The notes under the pieces: generated by a model
Database searches by the model: none
Seen by the model: only the letters and a program-made list of their open reading frames with translations
What the model was told of the DNA's origin: nothing
Translations under genes and position numbers: made by a program
Shown: in pieces, positions 37,401 to 49,065 of the stretch
Layout: each line of letters starts with the position of its first letter
How positions within the stretch are numbered: the stretch's first letter is position 1
From: Metridium senile
Taxonomy: Eukaryota; Cnidaria; Anthozoa; Actiniaria; Metridiidae
Direction of reading: 5' to 3'
NCBI GenBank assembly: GCA_949775045.1
Contig: OX459099.1
Location: 19,638,741-19,702,740 of the forward strand
DNA: 64,000 nt

Positions 37401-40400
37401 GTAAAGTTAAGTCAACATTTTTTACGGTGTTACAAAGTTCATTATATTACCTATCGTTTGTATCAAACACTGACGCAGCCTATACTAGCTTACTCGCTAG
37501 TTTCTATTTCTATTTTTTACGGTAGTACAAATTTCATTATATTACCTCTCGTTTATATCACATACCGGCACAGCCTATACTAGTTTACTCGCTAGTTTCT
37601 ATTTCTATTTTTTACGGTGGTACAAATTTCATTATATTACCTATCGTTTATATCACATACCGACGCAGCCTATACTAGTTTACTCGCTAGTTCCCATCCA
37701 TATCTATTAAAGCATTTGATCCTTTTTCAGGAACATATTTCAAAATTAGCGTAAGATATTCAAATTTTTTTAATAAAATAACAAAGTATTATTACTTTCT
37801 GATTGGTTTTTCGCTTTCTTCACTTATTCATACTCATTAACTCCCTTGTCTCTTTCACTCAGACAAAGAGCTACAGCTCAAATCATTATTCAAGGATAAT
37901 TTTTACTGTATTCCAAATTTCATTGATTGGCTATTGTTTATATTAGTTCCCATTAACATAACAACACATAACTGTCATTCTCAATTCGCAAGAAATAACC
38001 TATTTACATAATTAATACATGGCACAATAGAGAAAGATACAATCAGAACATTCTTGCAGACTAGAAATTTCTGACAAGATGAACTTACATATCTATTCAT
38101 TTTTTGTTTTGTTATTATTCTTTTCTTTTATTCAAGGGTTTTTCTTCAGAGATGCTAGCACCTTGTGAGCTACTCTATAATCTGAAATAACATATTTATG
38201 CAGGATAGATGTGACAAACTTTCGACACAATAAATAAAAAACTAATATAATATAATCTATAAAAACCTTTGGGTCAGATAACATTAAACTTTGTAGAGGT
38301 GATGAAAATGATATGTTTTAAGAAAGGATTCAAATCTAAGAGACTCTCCATAACAATTATCATCAAAGTAGGAATCACTATGGGGGAGTTAAGTAAACAA
38401 CTGAGAAACTCTGACATCACTATAACTTGATATAAATAGACATAAAATTATTCTAGAGCTGGCCCACTTTTCACAATAGAAATATTAAATTTACACTCAA
38501 TTTTATGAATTGTACTATTTTATTATTTTTGATATTGAATAGATTATTACCACATGTGTGTTGGACTAAAATAAAAGTGGTTCCCGCTATGGACTAGAAG
38601 AAACCCAAAGTGGAGTTTTATTGAAATGAAAATGAAAGTATTTTTGATATAGTCTGGACTAACTACGTTGTACAGAAATTTTGACACATTGAACATGCGT
38701 ATTGGGCTAAAATAAAAGTGGTTCCCGCTTTGAACCAGAAGAAATCCAAAATGGAGTTTTATTGAAATGATATCAAAATGAAACTATTTTTGATATAGTC
38801 TTGATTAACTACATGGTACAGAAACTTTGACACATTGAAACGAAAGTACTTATTGTATGATTTACTAATACTGTTAAATGTCATATTAACACACAATTAC
38901 ATCCAAAAATAAAAATTCAAAAAACTAACACACGATTACAATCAACCAAAGATACTCTTCTTTGAAATGAGCTGAGTATATATTTACATTGGAATAGCAC
39001 CAACATAAATTTGAAATACTTACTTACTTACTTACTTCCAGTCAGAGATCAAGGAAGATTTGTAATATTTTCTTGTTAATAAAACCTTCCGAAATAAATG
39101 TACCATTGGACAAAAAATTAAGCAGCTATCCTCTATTTGAAACCACTATTAAACTCAATTAGTCAATATAAATATATTTTAAAATATCGGGAAAGTCGCA
39201 GGAATTTGTACAAAAACATACTCTAGAAAATCAAAGTATAATATTGTACAACAATCAACCAATTGTACACTAATTCGACAATTATTGTTTTAAAAGATCT
39301 TGTATAATAATTTGAAGAAGTATCAGAGATCAAACCATGTCATTCTATGACAAATACACCTTATGTTTACAGCTTCTGGCTGGGGGAGACAGAGACGTCA
39401 AAAACATATTGTTTCCAATCTATAGATGAAGTCATCCTTAGCAAAAACAGTTACAAACTACGGCACTAAGGAATTAATTTTTAATGATGAAACCTTATGA
39501 ATGAAAGAAGACAAAGGTTTGAGTCAATGTGTAGAGAGTTTGTAATATTTCAAGAAGTAAAGCTCAGGAAGTCTTACTATAATGATAAAACTCAACTGTT
39601 TCTTCTCGACAACAAAAACTGTCTGACCATGCATTTAAGATAATTAGAAATGTCGGCTTCTCTTTTAATAACCGTATGACATTTGACAAAAAATAATCTA
39701 AGGGGAGGTAGGATTATAACTTGTCAACTTACAAACCGAAAAAACTCAGAAACTGAAAGAGGGTTATTTTTTTGGTTTTATCTGAATCTCTTACAAAGAG
39801 AAAATCGTAATAATATGATCGTGAGTGGTATTTACTAAAGAGAAAAAAGGCGGAGACAAATGTTCGATTTGTTAAGAAAAGAAACCTTTCAAAACAAATG
39901 AAATCGACAAATTTATTGGGAAATAAAGCGATCTTGTGAAAGTAACAAGCATTGTCAAATTAACACGATCTTGTGAAATAAACGATCACTTATCCAGAAA
40001 TAGAAACCTGAATATTTTCAATGGAGAAATTTATTAGTATAGGAATGTCGAACGAACAGATTGACGATTGTTCCATTGAAGTGTTCCGTGAACTTTCAAA
40101 ACATATTGACAATATATACATCCAATCTCATTTATTTGTCTTGCAATAAACCTTCAATGAAATAGCTGTTTAATGTACTTAAGTTGGTCTAAGTTGAGGT
40201 ATTATTCGAGGCCATAAAAATGCTAATAGGTTGTTGCCTGAGGGAGATTAGCAGATCTCGTACGTTCAAAACAATATGTCATCTCACCGTTCAAAATATG
40301 TCTTTGTACGAGTAGATTTCTATCTGGACGAACACGTATTTTCTTTTGCAATAAATCGCCAGTCTGTCGAGGAAAGAAGCTATTAGAATACGGCCACAAA

Positions 40401-40979
40401 TTAGATTGAGTAATTGTATAGGTATTATGAGTAGAAGTTCCCACAAAGGTCACGTCGTATTATTCTGAATGATTTCATTTCATACCTGGGCTCTCTCCAA
40501 CTTTGTTTTCTGTGACAATAACGCCGGAGCTGTGCATGTCGCTGCAGCTGTGAAAGGACAAAATACCTACATCAATCTTTCGCGTACAATACATTACAAA
40601 AGACACAATAAACGAGAGTAAATTAGAAATATTTCGAACCTGGCATTATGCCTTGGTCGATAAGATGTTCTCGTGGAGTTCGATGTTGAAGTTTTCTCTC
40701 CAAAACTGCGGAAGAGAGAAGCAAACAAAACATTAACACTCTTTTCAGTATCTCAAGGCATAAGGAAGTCAAACTCTATAGTGAAATAATCAAGTTCTCA
40801 AAGAGAAGAACCAAAAGATGTGTACACATTTCGCGAAAAGGCAGTGAATTGCAGAGCAGGAGTTTCTAGCCAAACTTGCCTTGCCGATAACCCAGAATTT
40901 GTTGATGTGAGACAGCATCAGAAATTTCAGCGTTTGCATTCCGAGTCCGAGCTCCCTCACATGGAAGTTGCAGATCCAT
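32460..40979 (-). CDS. MRTF: myocardin-related transcription factor (actin-regulated SRF coactivator)
   Basis: Coactivator of SRF. In the family, G-actin binding to RPEL motifs holds it in the cytoplasm and actin polymerisation releases it to the nucleus. Coding exons: 40979-40880, 40705-40640, 40547-40486, 40363-40288, 37102-36269, 35688-34160, 33786-33726, 33106-32460; they sum to 3375 bp, 1124 residues, all phases consistent. RPEL1 (LERKLQHRTPREHLIDQGIM, from ~35), RPEL2 (LLQKKIRVRPDRNLLVQRHI, from ~80), RPEL3 (LEDELNERLAIRPGPLELV, ~121-145). A basic KKSPRQKFKKYKYHEY segment and QQQQLYLQLQVL stretch (~235-304) match the SRF-binding region. SAP domain ~332-367 (DMRVVDMRKELKMRGLPVSG). PolyQ ~765-868. 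Acidic C-terminal region with DEILEILG and a final AMDFCV may serve as activation domain. A leucine-rich LQLLANCKKLQTQL segment follows SAP at about 412-460. The first coding intron uses a GC donor (AAG|GCAAGT). Confidence 0.93.
33200..33580. repeat. 95-bp tandem repeat family with hammerhead-like end
   Basis: Three tandem units (gaaactagtgagtaaactag, tataggctgtgtcggtgttt, gatataaacgataggtaata, gaaatttgtaacacc) followed at 33475-33545 by a decayed inverted segment (atgttgacttagaaaggcta...gttaagtcaacat-like). MRTF intron between the last two exons. Related copies: 8425-8512, 37245-37690, 52899-52985, 56085-56520. Confidence 0.8.
34225..34550 (-). repeat. polyQ-encoding CAA/CAG tract in MRTF
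   Basis: About 100 codons, mostly Gln, written as mixed CAA and CAG with Leu, Lys and His interruptions, so it is not a pure CAG array. Shifted frames give long poly-Ala/Val and poly-Ser/Asn shadows that should not be annotated. Confidence 0.9.
35715..35905. mobile_element. MITE-like inverted repeat in MRTF intron
   Basis: attacaaagccattcataat... at left and ...gaagggcgctataattttta at right, with inner tcaatcaaaatatc / ttttgattgacag arms. Related in layout to 29995-30180. The MRTF exon 35688-34160 acceptor is directly beside it. Confidence 0.4.
35930..36245. repeat. (GAT)n microsatellite in MRTF intron
   Basis: gatgataatgatgatgataa words fill most of the intron between MRTF exons 36269-37102 and 34160-35688, ending about 25 bp from the donor at 36268. 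Asp/Asn and Ile/His open frames are artefacts. Confidence 0.85.
37245..37690. repeat. 95-bp tandem repeat family with hammerhead-like inverted core
   Basis: Starts with an inverted core (aaatgttgacttaactttac...ttcgagctttagccct / aacgaagggctaaagctcaa...gttaagtcaacattttttac), then three tandem units of cggtgttacaaa...attacctatcgttt...gcctatactagtttactcgc. It lies in the 3.2-kb MRTF intron downstream of the RPEL2 exon. Confidence 0.85.
38559..38842. repeat. 141-bp tandem duplication
   Basis: ggactaaaataaaagtggttcccgct at 38563 and gggctaaaataaaagtgg... at 38704 begin two copies that both run to 'ctttgacacattga'. They differ by scattered substitutions and a small insertion. MRTF intron; no coding content. 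The rest of this intron (37690-38559 and 38842-40287) is otherwise unremarkable. Confidence 0.8.
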
Positions 40980-41115
40980 GTTGATAGGGGTTAAAAACCC
41001 TCGAATCTCGTCTACAATTTAGTGTTTTCTCGGCCCAATTTTTCCTGATCTTCGTGAATTTTCATCAAATCAACGCTGGGCATGGCGAATCCATCATACT
41101 ACCCCGGATGTCGCG

Positions 41116-41123
41116 TGACGTCA
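41116..41123. promoter_or_regulatory. CRE/ATF palindrome TGACGTCA upstream of MRTF
   Basis: Perfect TGACGTCA 137 bp upstream of the MRTF ATG (minus strand), within tcgcgtgacgtcactactg. The surrounding region (40980-41230) is richer in CpG than its neighbours, as expected of a promoter. Confidence 0.5.
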
Positions 41124-41239
41124 CTACTGTCAACTAGCACAAAACGAGCAATACGATTGGTCAAAAACTATCGAGCATTTGAGTGGCTTTTTGAAGAAGA
41201 CAAAAACAACTCTCGTTCGAAAAGAAAAAGAAAAATTCG

Positions 41240-43190
41240 GGCCGGAAGTTAAGATTAATTTCTTATATTTCTTCCTAGAGAAAAACTAATAAGCGAGGAC
41301 AAATGTTTTACTAGTATTTAATAAGCCATATTAAAATATTCAGTGAAACGACTTACTTTTCAGCAAGTTTATCGGAATTAAGATCATCAACTAGTTTTTT
41401 TTCCCAACCACATCCGAACATAACTTCCTTTTCAGCTGCGAAAAGCCAGGTTTTTGCCCCTGCAAGTGCCCTCTTACCGACATAAAAGCTACATAATATC
41501 ATTAAGGGCATATACTATCTGTAAAACAAACATTTGAGTGCGGTAAACAAGCATGGAAACTTTATCCCAGGTCTGACTGGATTAAAGCTAATTGCCATTT
41601 TTGTTCCCAAAAATAGTGACGTATTAAAAAATAGACAAAGAAAAAAATAAAATAAATAAGCTAAAGGAAGAAAGGGCGAATCGATAAAAGCAATAAAAAG
41701 GTTTATCATTCCGTAATTGCAACTATTAACATAGGATTATTATATTTTTAAGTGACTCAAATGGATGAAATTACATCAAAGAATACAAAAATACTACCAA
41801 AATATAATTCTTTTGCAAAATCATTGCTATTTTCATCATTTTTTTTGTCAAATATGGCTGAAAAACAATGGAAAATCATTAAATATATATTAAATTCAAC
41901 TTTACAAAAAAAAATATTTTTTATTGGCGTTTTTCAAAATGTAGTTCAAAAAAAGTCTAAATAATCAGAATTTAATTTTTTTCATCAGCAAATAATATTG
42001 ATAATTAAGCTATAATTGTGGAAATTCTTTTGAATTTAGTTCATTGTATACATCGCCTGAGAAATACAATTTAAAACTTGAAATTCTGTGACGTAATGGG
42101 AGTGACGAGACAGTCATCCCTATTTTTAAACCCCTCCATTTTAAAATGATTTTAAAAAGCTTTTTAAGGAATTAAATCTCAGTTTTTGGCCTATACATTT
42201 TAAAAGGAGCGTAATTCAATCTTTTTGCAGAAAGATTTTAAGGAATAAGCGAATCTAGCTAAATCAAATTATATATTAATAATGTATCATCTATCTGTAT
42301 TTCACTTATATATATACCGAACGCATCAATTCATTATTCAAATTATATATTCATAATTTTAAATGGTAATGATATGGAAAAATTATTGAACGCCAAATTT
42401 ACAATGACAAAAATAATAATAAATATAGAAATTATTTATCTAAGCAAATTATTCAATAAATAACAAAATAATTTATGTTACATAAGAATATATTGATTTT
42501 TAAATATCGGAAAAGCTTGACAAAATAATAATAAAAAAACATCAATTTAGAAAATAATAAAAAATTAGAAAAAATAGAAATAATAGAAAAAATATTTTTA
42601 AAGACAACTTTCATTTGTTAAAATCAACATTTATTCAAATTTGACAAACATTTTTGAGCTGCCACATTTAGATCTAATATTAGAACTACAAAAATAATCT
42701 GTTTTAAGAGATGATTAAATTCTAGTTAAGTATTTTTAGAACAATTAAGAACGACTATACACCCTTGGTTTAGAATAGCATTCCATTTCATATGCTTAAT
42801 TAATACATCTTCAATTTTACCGACAAATATTTATACTCTAATTAGCGGAAAGTGGATAATGAGGAGTAGAAAGGAAACAAATACGATCTAAATTCGTCCA
42901 TATTTGTGCCATTTTTCGCGCGTTCTGTTCGATGTCTTCTAATTTCCGCATAAGAAGACAGATATTCTGCCTTTGCCAAGGGTGGTGTGGGGGGAGGGGG
43001 CAGGGTGTTCCTGTAGTCACGTGCACTGAAAAACTCGGAACCGAACTTTAGTTTTTTTTTTCTTCTCTTTTTATTCGATTTCAGTGCTAATGATGGTTAA
43101 TGACTAAGATTAAGAATTAGGTAATGCGCAAATTAAGTTATATTTAATTCTAATAATTCATTTAATTTGTCGTTATTATTAGAATAATTA
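41240..43190. other. AT-rich intergenic DNA, no gene seen
   Basis: Strongly AT-rich with poly(A) and taat stretches, especially 42240-42620. A small G-rich patch at 42985-43005 (gtgtggggggagggggcagg) stands out. No open frame has recognisable domains or splice support. Confidence 0.4.
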
Positions 43191-44300
43191 TCATTGTTAG
43201 AAATGTCATTATCCTTATGGCTATCATTTTTGTCATCAGTTTCATCGTTATCATCATTATTATCATTACAACTGTCGTCATCATTATCATCAAGCAACAT
43301 AACGATGCAGCATCATCATCATTTATCATAATCATTATTACCATCATCATCGACCTTCATCATCATGATCACCATCATCATAATCATCATCATCACAATC
43401 ATCATTATCATCATCATAACAATCATCATCATCATCACAATCATCATCATCGTCACAATCATCATTATCATCACAATCATCATCTTCATCACAATAATCA
43501 GCATTATATTATTTTTCATCGACGTATTATATTTTACTCCAATTAGTTGCATGTCGAAATTATCAGCTTTATACGTCCAGCTCTATAAACGAACGGAAAT
43601 GTTTTGTATATAGATACATGTAAATGCCTTCTTTACTTTCATTTTTCACCATTTTCACAATTCACATTGTCAAATAAGTAACAAATCCAAACTGTATAAG
43701 AAACATCTGATAATAATTACTACATTTTAATTCATATTTGTTTTGTGAAGGCAAGCTAACTAAAATATCGATCGATATAACGATGCACTGTTTGACGGCA
43801 TCTTGTCTCTCATCTCTTTGTGCATTGAAATCCTATATTGTTTAGCTTGTTCAGAACAGGATGCAAGCAATCGTGAAATGAAAACAAAACGTCCAGACTC
43901 TTGAGCATCAAACTTGCTTTTTAGAATTTGCTTTTAGTGTTTTTATTCACGGAAAACTTATTAATTAATAGGCAAATAATTATTGTGTATAGTTATTATA
44001 ATCAAAAAATCAACATTATCGCCACATATACAACAACATCATTTATTATCAACGTTGTCATCATCAATGTTACCATTATTATCATCATCAATATCATCAT
44101 TATAATTGTTATCGCAATACCATCACCATCATCAACAATATCATCATTACCAATACGACCAAGCTTATCTTTATCATCATAGATCCATCAGCATCATCAC
44201 CATCATCTTTCTTCTTATCATCATCATCATCGCCATCGTCTTCAGCATTATCATGATTATCCTCATCATCTTCATCATTTAAATGATCCTTTATTACCTT
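43190..44300. repeat. (ATC)n microsatellites, two blocks
   Basis: Triplet arrays at about 43190-43510 and 43990-44290 separated by unique AT-rich sequence. Poly-Ile/His/Met open frames on both strands are artefacts. Confidence 0.85.
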
Positions 44301-44421
44301 CCTTAACGTTGTCGTCATTCTGGTTGTAGCTATCATTTGTGTACATCTTAAACGAGTAGAAATTAAACTTGTCTACCATCGCAGCCATCGTTGGCTATCA
44401 CTGATAAATTAATCAAAGCAA

Positions 44422-44541
44422 ATGAATGAATGAATGAATGAATGAATGAATGAATGAATGAATGAATGAATGAATGAATGAATGAATGAATGAATGAATG
44501 AATGAATGAATGAATGAATGAATGAATGAATGAATGAATGA
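44422..44541. repeat. (TGAA)n microsatellite, about 30 pure units
   Basis: Uninterrupted gaat/tgaa tetranucleotide for about 118 bp, the purest simple repeat in the window and so probably recent or hypervariable. It ends where the long-TIR element at 44545 begins. Confidence 0.95.
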
Positions 44542-44544
44542 TAA

Positions 44545-47005
44545 CAATAACTGATTTATAAATTCCATCATCACCATTATATTTCATAACAAATATAAAC
44601 CCGGTAAATAATTGATCTAAATAATTATAATAATAATAATATTAGTATTACATATTAGAGCTGTTCTCATTAACCCGTGAAACAAAGTGTGTTATAGTTA
44701 AAGCATGATAGTCACCTCAAATAACAACCAAATAGCACAATCAGCAGTAAAGGTGCATTAATTAAAGAGAGACTACAGTGTGTTTCACGGGTTTATAGAG
44801 TGGTTTTCATTAACCCGTGAAACACACTTTAGCGTAATATGCTTTATTACACTTTAACTTTAACTTTGTGTTTTATAATCATTTGTTCAATAGCACTATT
44901 ACACATTAATACACTTTATTACTCTTTCCCTATTACACTTTGTTTCACGGGTTAATGAAAACCTCTCTAATGAGAGCCGTTCTATTTAATAAATTACGAG
45001 CTACTCCCCCTAAATTATCTAATTACTCGAAAAATAAATTTATTCATATTAGTAACACACACACAAAATAATTAAATAACAATTTTGTACTTATGCTAGT
45101 GAAATTTAAGTAGAGAATAGAATCTTCTAGTTTTTTACTTGATACTTATATCATCATTTCTGAGCACAAAAGTTACTTACACTCGCACGGGGTCTACAAA
45201 ATGTTTTTTTATCAACTATATAATTATAAACTTTCTTTGTAGATTTAATTTAATTAACAGTTCTTGCGCATTTAGCAACCCAATTCTTTAATTCACGTGT
45301 GAAGTCGCTAACATCTCAATAAAATCCGTAAAAAATATTATTCTGAACATCGTATGATCAATGTGAAGTGCCAATATTTCACGGATCGTTCGCGGTTAAC
45401 TTAAAATTAATCAATATAAATACATAATTCAATCCATTAATAGTATCAACAACTCACCGGTATTACTCCAAAGATATGTAGTCTCAATTTGGGAGAAGTT
45501 CAGCTCGAGTAGTTACTCTGTAAAGTTACTGAAGGTCAAATCTCAACGCTCGTCTGTTCAATTAACCAACTTTCGCTCGGCTGTGATAGAGTACTGATAA
45601 AGCAATGTCACTAGATGGAAAATCATAGAATATTATTATAAGAAGTCTACTGCCAAGCACTTTGAAACTGTTCTAAGTCCAAACTCCACTGACGTTCGAG
45701 AGTAGGATGTGTTCGTGAGCGAGTGATTTGAAAAATCATTAACCGACCAGCAATGTGTAATACTATCAAAGGCGTTGCGTGACCCCTGCCTTCATTGCGT
45801 GACTACGTGACAAGAAGCCACTCAAGTGCCGGCTAGTTTTTTTGTCTGTTCGTTACAGAGTGAAATTAACTAGAAAGTTCTTAAATTTGTTTATGATTTT
45901 GTTATTGTTAGGAAGTTTGATTGAGTTGATGAAAGTATCTAACAACCAGCTGATGTTGGAGTCGATTGACTCTGATCCAGTGACTCCTTTTGAATGGGAT
46001 GGCCTGGAGGTCGTGTACACGGGGCCTCTGTGGTTGTCTGATCGGCTTTAAATATTTTACCACGACTTCGATAGAAAGTTGATTGTATATTTTAAAAGTC
46101 ACCTTTTAATGAAATAATATAATGACAATAAATTTGACTATTATTGAGATTTATTAAATGCAATTATTTCAGTTTCAATTTCATTTCAAAAACACTTTCC
46201 GGCTTATAACTTACAAACTGTAATATTTTGATATCAAAAGCATAAATCGATAATATTGAGAAATGACACATCTAAAAATGCTAAAGTAGTCTTAAATTTC
46301 TGCAGGTCGATTAAAAATCAATTAGTCTTTTGAAGGTAACAATTTATCAAAAAAATTCAAAAATTTTCAAAGAACAATTTATTAATATAGTCTGCATTAA
46401 TTCTTGAAATTATAATCAATTCATGAACGTAGTAAAAAAAAATATGCAAAACAAATCGTTGCATTGCGCTGGGCTAACTGTTAAATAAATTTTGATGTGC
46501 AAGCTCCGCCTCTAATAGACTGCGAACAGTCCCTTTTCCCTCCAGATTCCGAGGAAAACGAGAGAAAAATGAGCATTTAAAAATTGATATTGCAACGATC
46601 TTCGCTGTATTAAACAAAATCTAGTAAGTTCAATAGTTGCTCAATATTGACCGTATTAAAGATAAGGCAGCAATGGATTCATTTCACTTTGTATCTGATA
46701 ACATTCATTGATAGCTGATACATACATTCGTACAGCTGCAGGCACGTACTATTTACCAGTACCAATACAATGATGGCGAAAGGAAGAGGTCAAAGGTCAA
46801 AAGCTATTAAGCATTATCGGAACAAGGAAGGGAAAGCCTGGGGACTAGTCTGTTTATTTAATACACTTTGTTTCACGGGTTAATGAGAACAGCTCTAATA
46901 TGTAATACTAATATTATTATTATTATTATTATTTAATTCAATTATTTACCGGGTTATTTGTTATGGAATATAAATATATTTATAAATCAATTATTGTTAT
47001 TTATT
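44545..47005. mobile_element. 2.4-kb element with ~150-bp terminal inverted repeats
   Basis: Left arm 44545-44695 (caataactgatttataaatt ... attagtattacatattagag ... tcattaacccgtgaaacaaa) is the reverse complement of 46850-47005 at roughly 85% by eye. Just inside the left arm, a nested MITE (about 44800-44985) has similar gtgaaaacca/ttaacccgtgaaaca ends. The interior encodes nothing recognisable. A 46505-46590 stretch (agactgcgaacagtcccttt, tccctccagattccgag) is half of the MITE at 61600-61845. Either a non-autonomous DNA transposon or two related elements in opposite orientation. Confidence 0.55.
45458..45620 (-). other. possible non-coding exon with donor CCG|GTGAGT
   Basis: On the minus strand the segment ending aagtggagtaataccg-like sequence at 45458 has a strong donor GTGAGT at 45457. 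It could be an alternative upstream first exon of MRTF, 4.5 kb away. It lies inside the inverted-repeat element, so it may equally be chance. Confidence 0.15.
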
Positions 47006-47429
47006 GGACTAATTGCAAGTTTAAAATTTCATGCAATTAAAGTGGCACTTACTTTAGAAAGTGTGAAGATATCTTTCCATGCACTCCAATTGTTTCCTTA
47101 GAAACGTCCACGCAGTCAATGAAATACGGTCTCGGCGGATTCCGCTAAGTAAAGCAGAAGATCAACTTCCTGTCAAGAAAGAGCCGACGTCATTTCCTAT
47201 GCTGTATCGTAAGTAAGCCGCGTGTTGGCTATATCGTTCTGCTCTCATGATCGTCGGGTGTGGATAAGGGGTATCCCCTGTTTTCTCACATCGTCTGGTC
47301 TTGTGTTCAGTAGAAGCTTTCTATGTTTATGAAGAGCGCATCATGCATATCACGCTCTCGTGATCGCAAGGCGTGGCTGAGCTAGGGGTATTCGCTGCAC
47401 AATTTGTTGCCGATATTCCAACTTCCTAA

Positions 47430-48170
47430 GGCCTGGCATAGTAGTAACTCTAACACATTTTAGCTCAAATGTTCTACGTAAGAAAATTCTACTGAATCGG
47501 CATAATCACGCGCAAAAGGCCTGACAGATTTATTTCCGTTAAGAAAATACTTTATGTCAAACACGAGATAAAAACACCTATTAAAGCTGGAAGCGTTTTA
47601 CTGTCATAATTATCACACGTTATTCTTCTAACTCTTCGTTTTTAAGTGAAAAAACCTCTTTACCTTCATTGTTTGTTTACCCATTTCAGACCACGTGATG
47701 CAACCCTTGAGAGTTGATTCTTTCACATGTAAATGATATAACATGTTCATGATGAAAGAACAATTCTCAAGGGAATGACACGTGGTCTGCAATGGGCAAT
47801 TTGCATACGGAGGTATAATGAACTCTGCGTAATATAAAGCTGGAAGCGTTTTTATATACAATCACAAGCAAACCGCCTGACAAAACTCGTTACGTTATAG
47901 GAAAACCCGTTTACGTAAGTCATACTCAAGCTCCATGTACGAAAATTCAAATAGTTTTCACTGAATCATTGTCACGCGCAATACGCCTGACGCTAAAAGG
48001 CGCGGTATTCCCCTGCGTTTACGAAAGTCATACTCAAGCTCCATGTACGTACTGATTCAAAGGGTTTTTACTGAATCATTATCACGCGCATCACGCCTGA
48101 CATTGAAGGGCTCGGATCAGTCACGGGTATTCCCCTGCGTTTACGTTAGTCCTGCAAGTATACGTACAAA
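47430..48170. repeat. dispersed/tandem 'cacgcgca...cgcctgac' repeat
   Basis: Phrases tactgaatc(a/g)...tcacgcgca and cgcctgac recur at about 47493, 47963 and 48070. The last two share the longer gtttacg(a/t)(a/t)agtc...ccatgtacg and ggtattcccctgcg. At 47685-47795 a hairpin (accacgtgatgcaacccttg / caagggaatgacacgtggtc) lies between copies. 47005-47430 also has related 'ctctcgtgatcg' words. Non-coding. Confidence 0.5.
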
Positions 48171-48677
48171 CATTTTACTGTGCGCCTTTTATGGCACTGA
48201 AAGGAAAAAGGAATCGGAAGTTCATCGACGATTCAGCAGATTGATCACCCACATGGCGCAGTTCATTTCCGTCTTGGCAAACATTTTAATTGATTTGTTT
48301 AATTGGTGTATTTTGAAACTAAACTCTTGTCAAAATTATTAGTTCAAGATATATATACTTCTGGTACAAGCCTTTACTTGTCTTGTTGTTCTTTGATTGG
48401 TATATATCAGGTTTTCCGACACATTTTTTTTTCTTGTTGTTTTAATTTGTAATATGACAATCAATTTGATTAAAGTAATAAAGTAAAGTAACCTTATTTA
48501 ACGTCGGTAACTCGTGACAGTCATATACTGATAGACAGTCATATACTGATAGACAGTCATATACTGATAAACTTGAGGCCGATGGTGCTCATTTTACTTC
48601 CCTCTCTCCATCAGTGCTCCGTTTTACCGGTATTTAAAGCTACTTAAGCTACACGGAAAGGAGAGAAGTCGAAATAA

Positions 48678-48751
48678 GGATGCGAGGTCACTGAGAATCG
48701 AACTCGGGACCTCTCGCACTGAATGCCGCGCACTTACCAACTGTGCCATCC
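48678..48751 (-). mobile_element. tRNA-like head of a SINE
   Basis: On the minus strand a 74-bp segment has a type-2 Pol III promoter: A box TGGCACAGTTGG and B box GAGTTCGATTC at proper spacing, starting GGATG and ending CATCC. The acceptor stem pairs only five bases and lacks a clean cloverleaf, so it is tRNA-derived rather than a functional tRNA. The flanks 48480-48678 (agtcatatactgatagac x3) and a hairpin ctcgagctctagctggtcgag at 48787 may belong to the element. Confidence 0.6.
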
Positions 48752-49065
48752 TTTCTCGGATTAGCAATTGATTCCACCGACTAGCCTCGAGCTCTAGCTG
48801 GTCGAGGGAAAGCCCCGAGTTTGTCTTGATCTTTAACTTTCCTCTTCCCCCTTTCTTTTAATATTTTTCTTTTTATTCTTTTTTTTTTTTTCATTATTTC
48901 CTATTTCTTCCCTCTCCTCCCTTGTCTTCCTTTCCTTACGAAAAGCGATAAGGACCTGGGAACGAATTTTTTTCCCCGACATTCCCAGTTTCTTTTCTTC
49001 CATTCCAATTTTCCGGCATTTTCAAGGTTGCAAAAAATATTTTTTTCTTGCAACCTTAAAGTGCA

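Noticed and set aside
40486..40531. Internal ATG (MHSSGVIVTENK) in the third MRTF exon as a start codon
   Set aside because: It is in another frame from the one that joins RPEL1 (ending IMP) through KLERAQ to RPEL2. With the RPEL2 exon at 40288-40363 included, all phases fit without it.
45842..46051. 69-residue plus-strand frame with a hydrophobic start
   Set aside because: Short, no homology recognised, and lies inside the inverted-repeat element.
48678..48751. Functional tRNA gene on the minus strand
   Set aside because: A and B boxes are present, but the acceptor stem pairs only five bases and no clear anticodon stem forms; more likely a SINE head.
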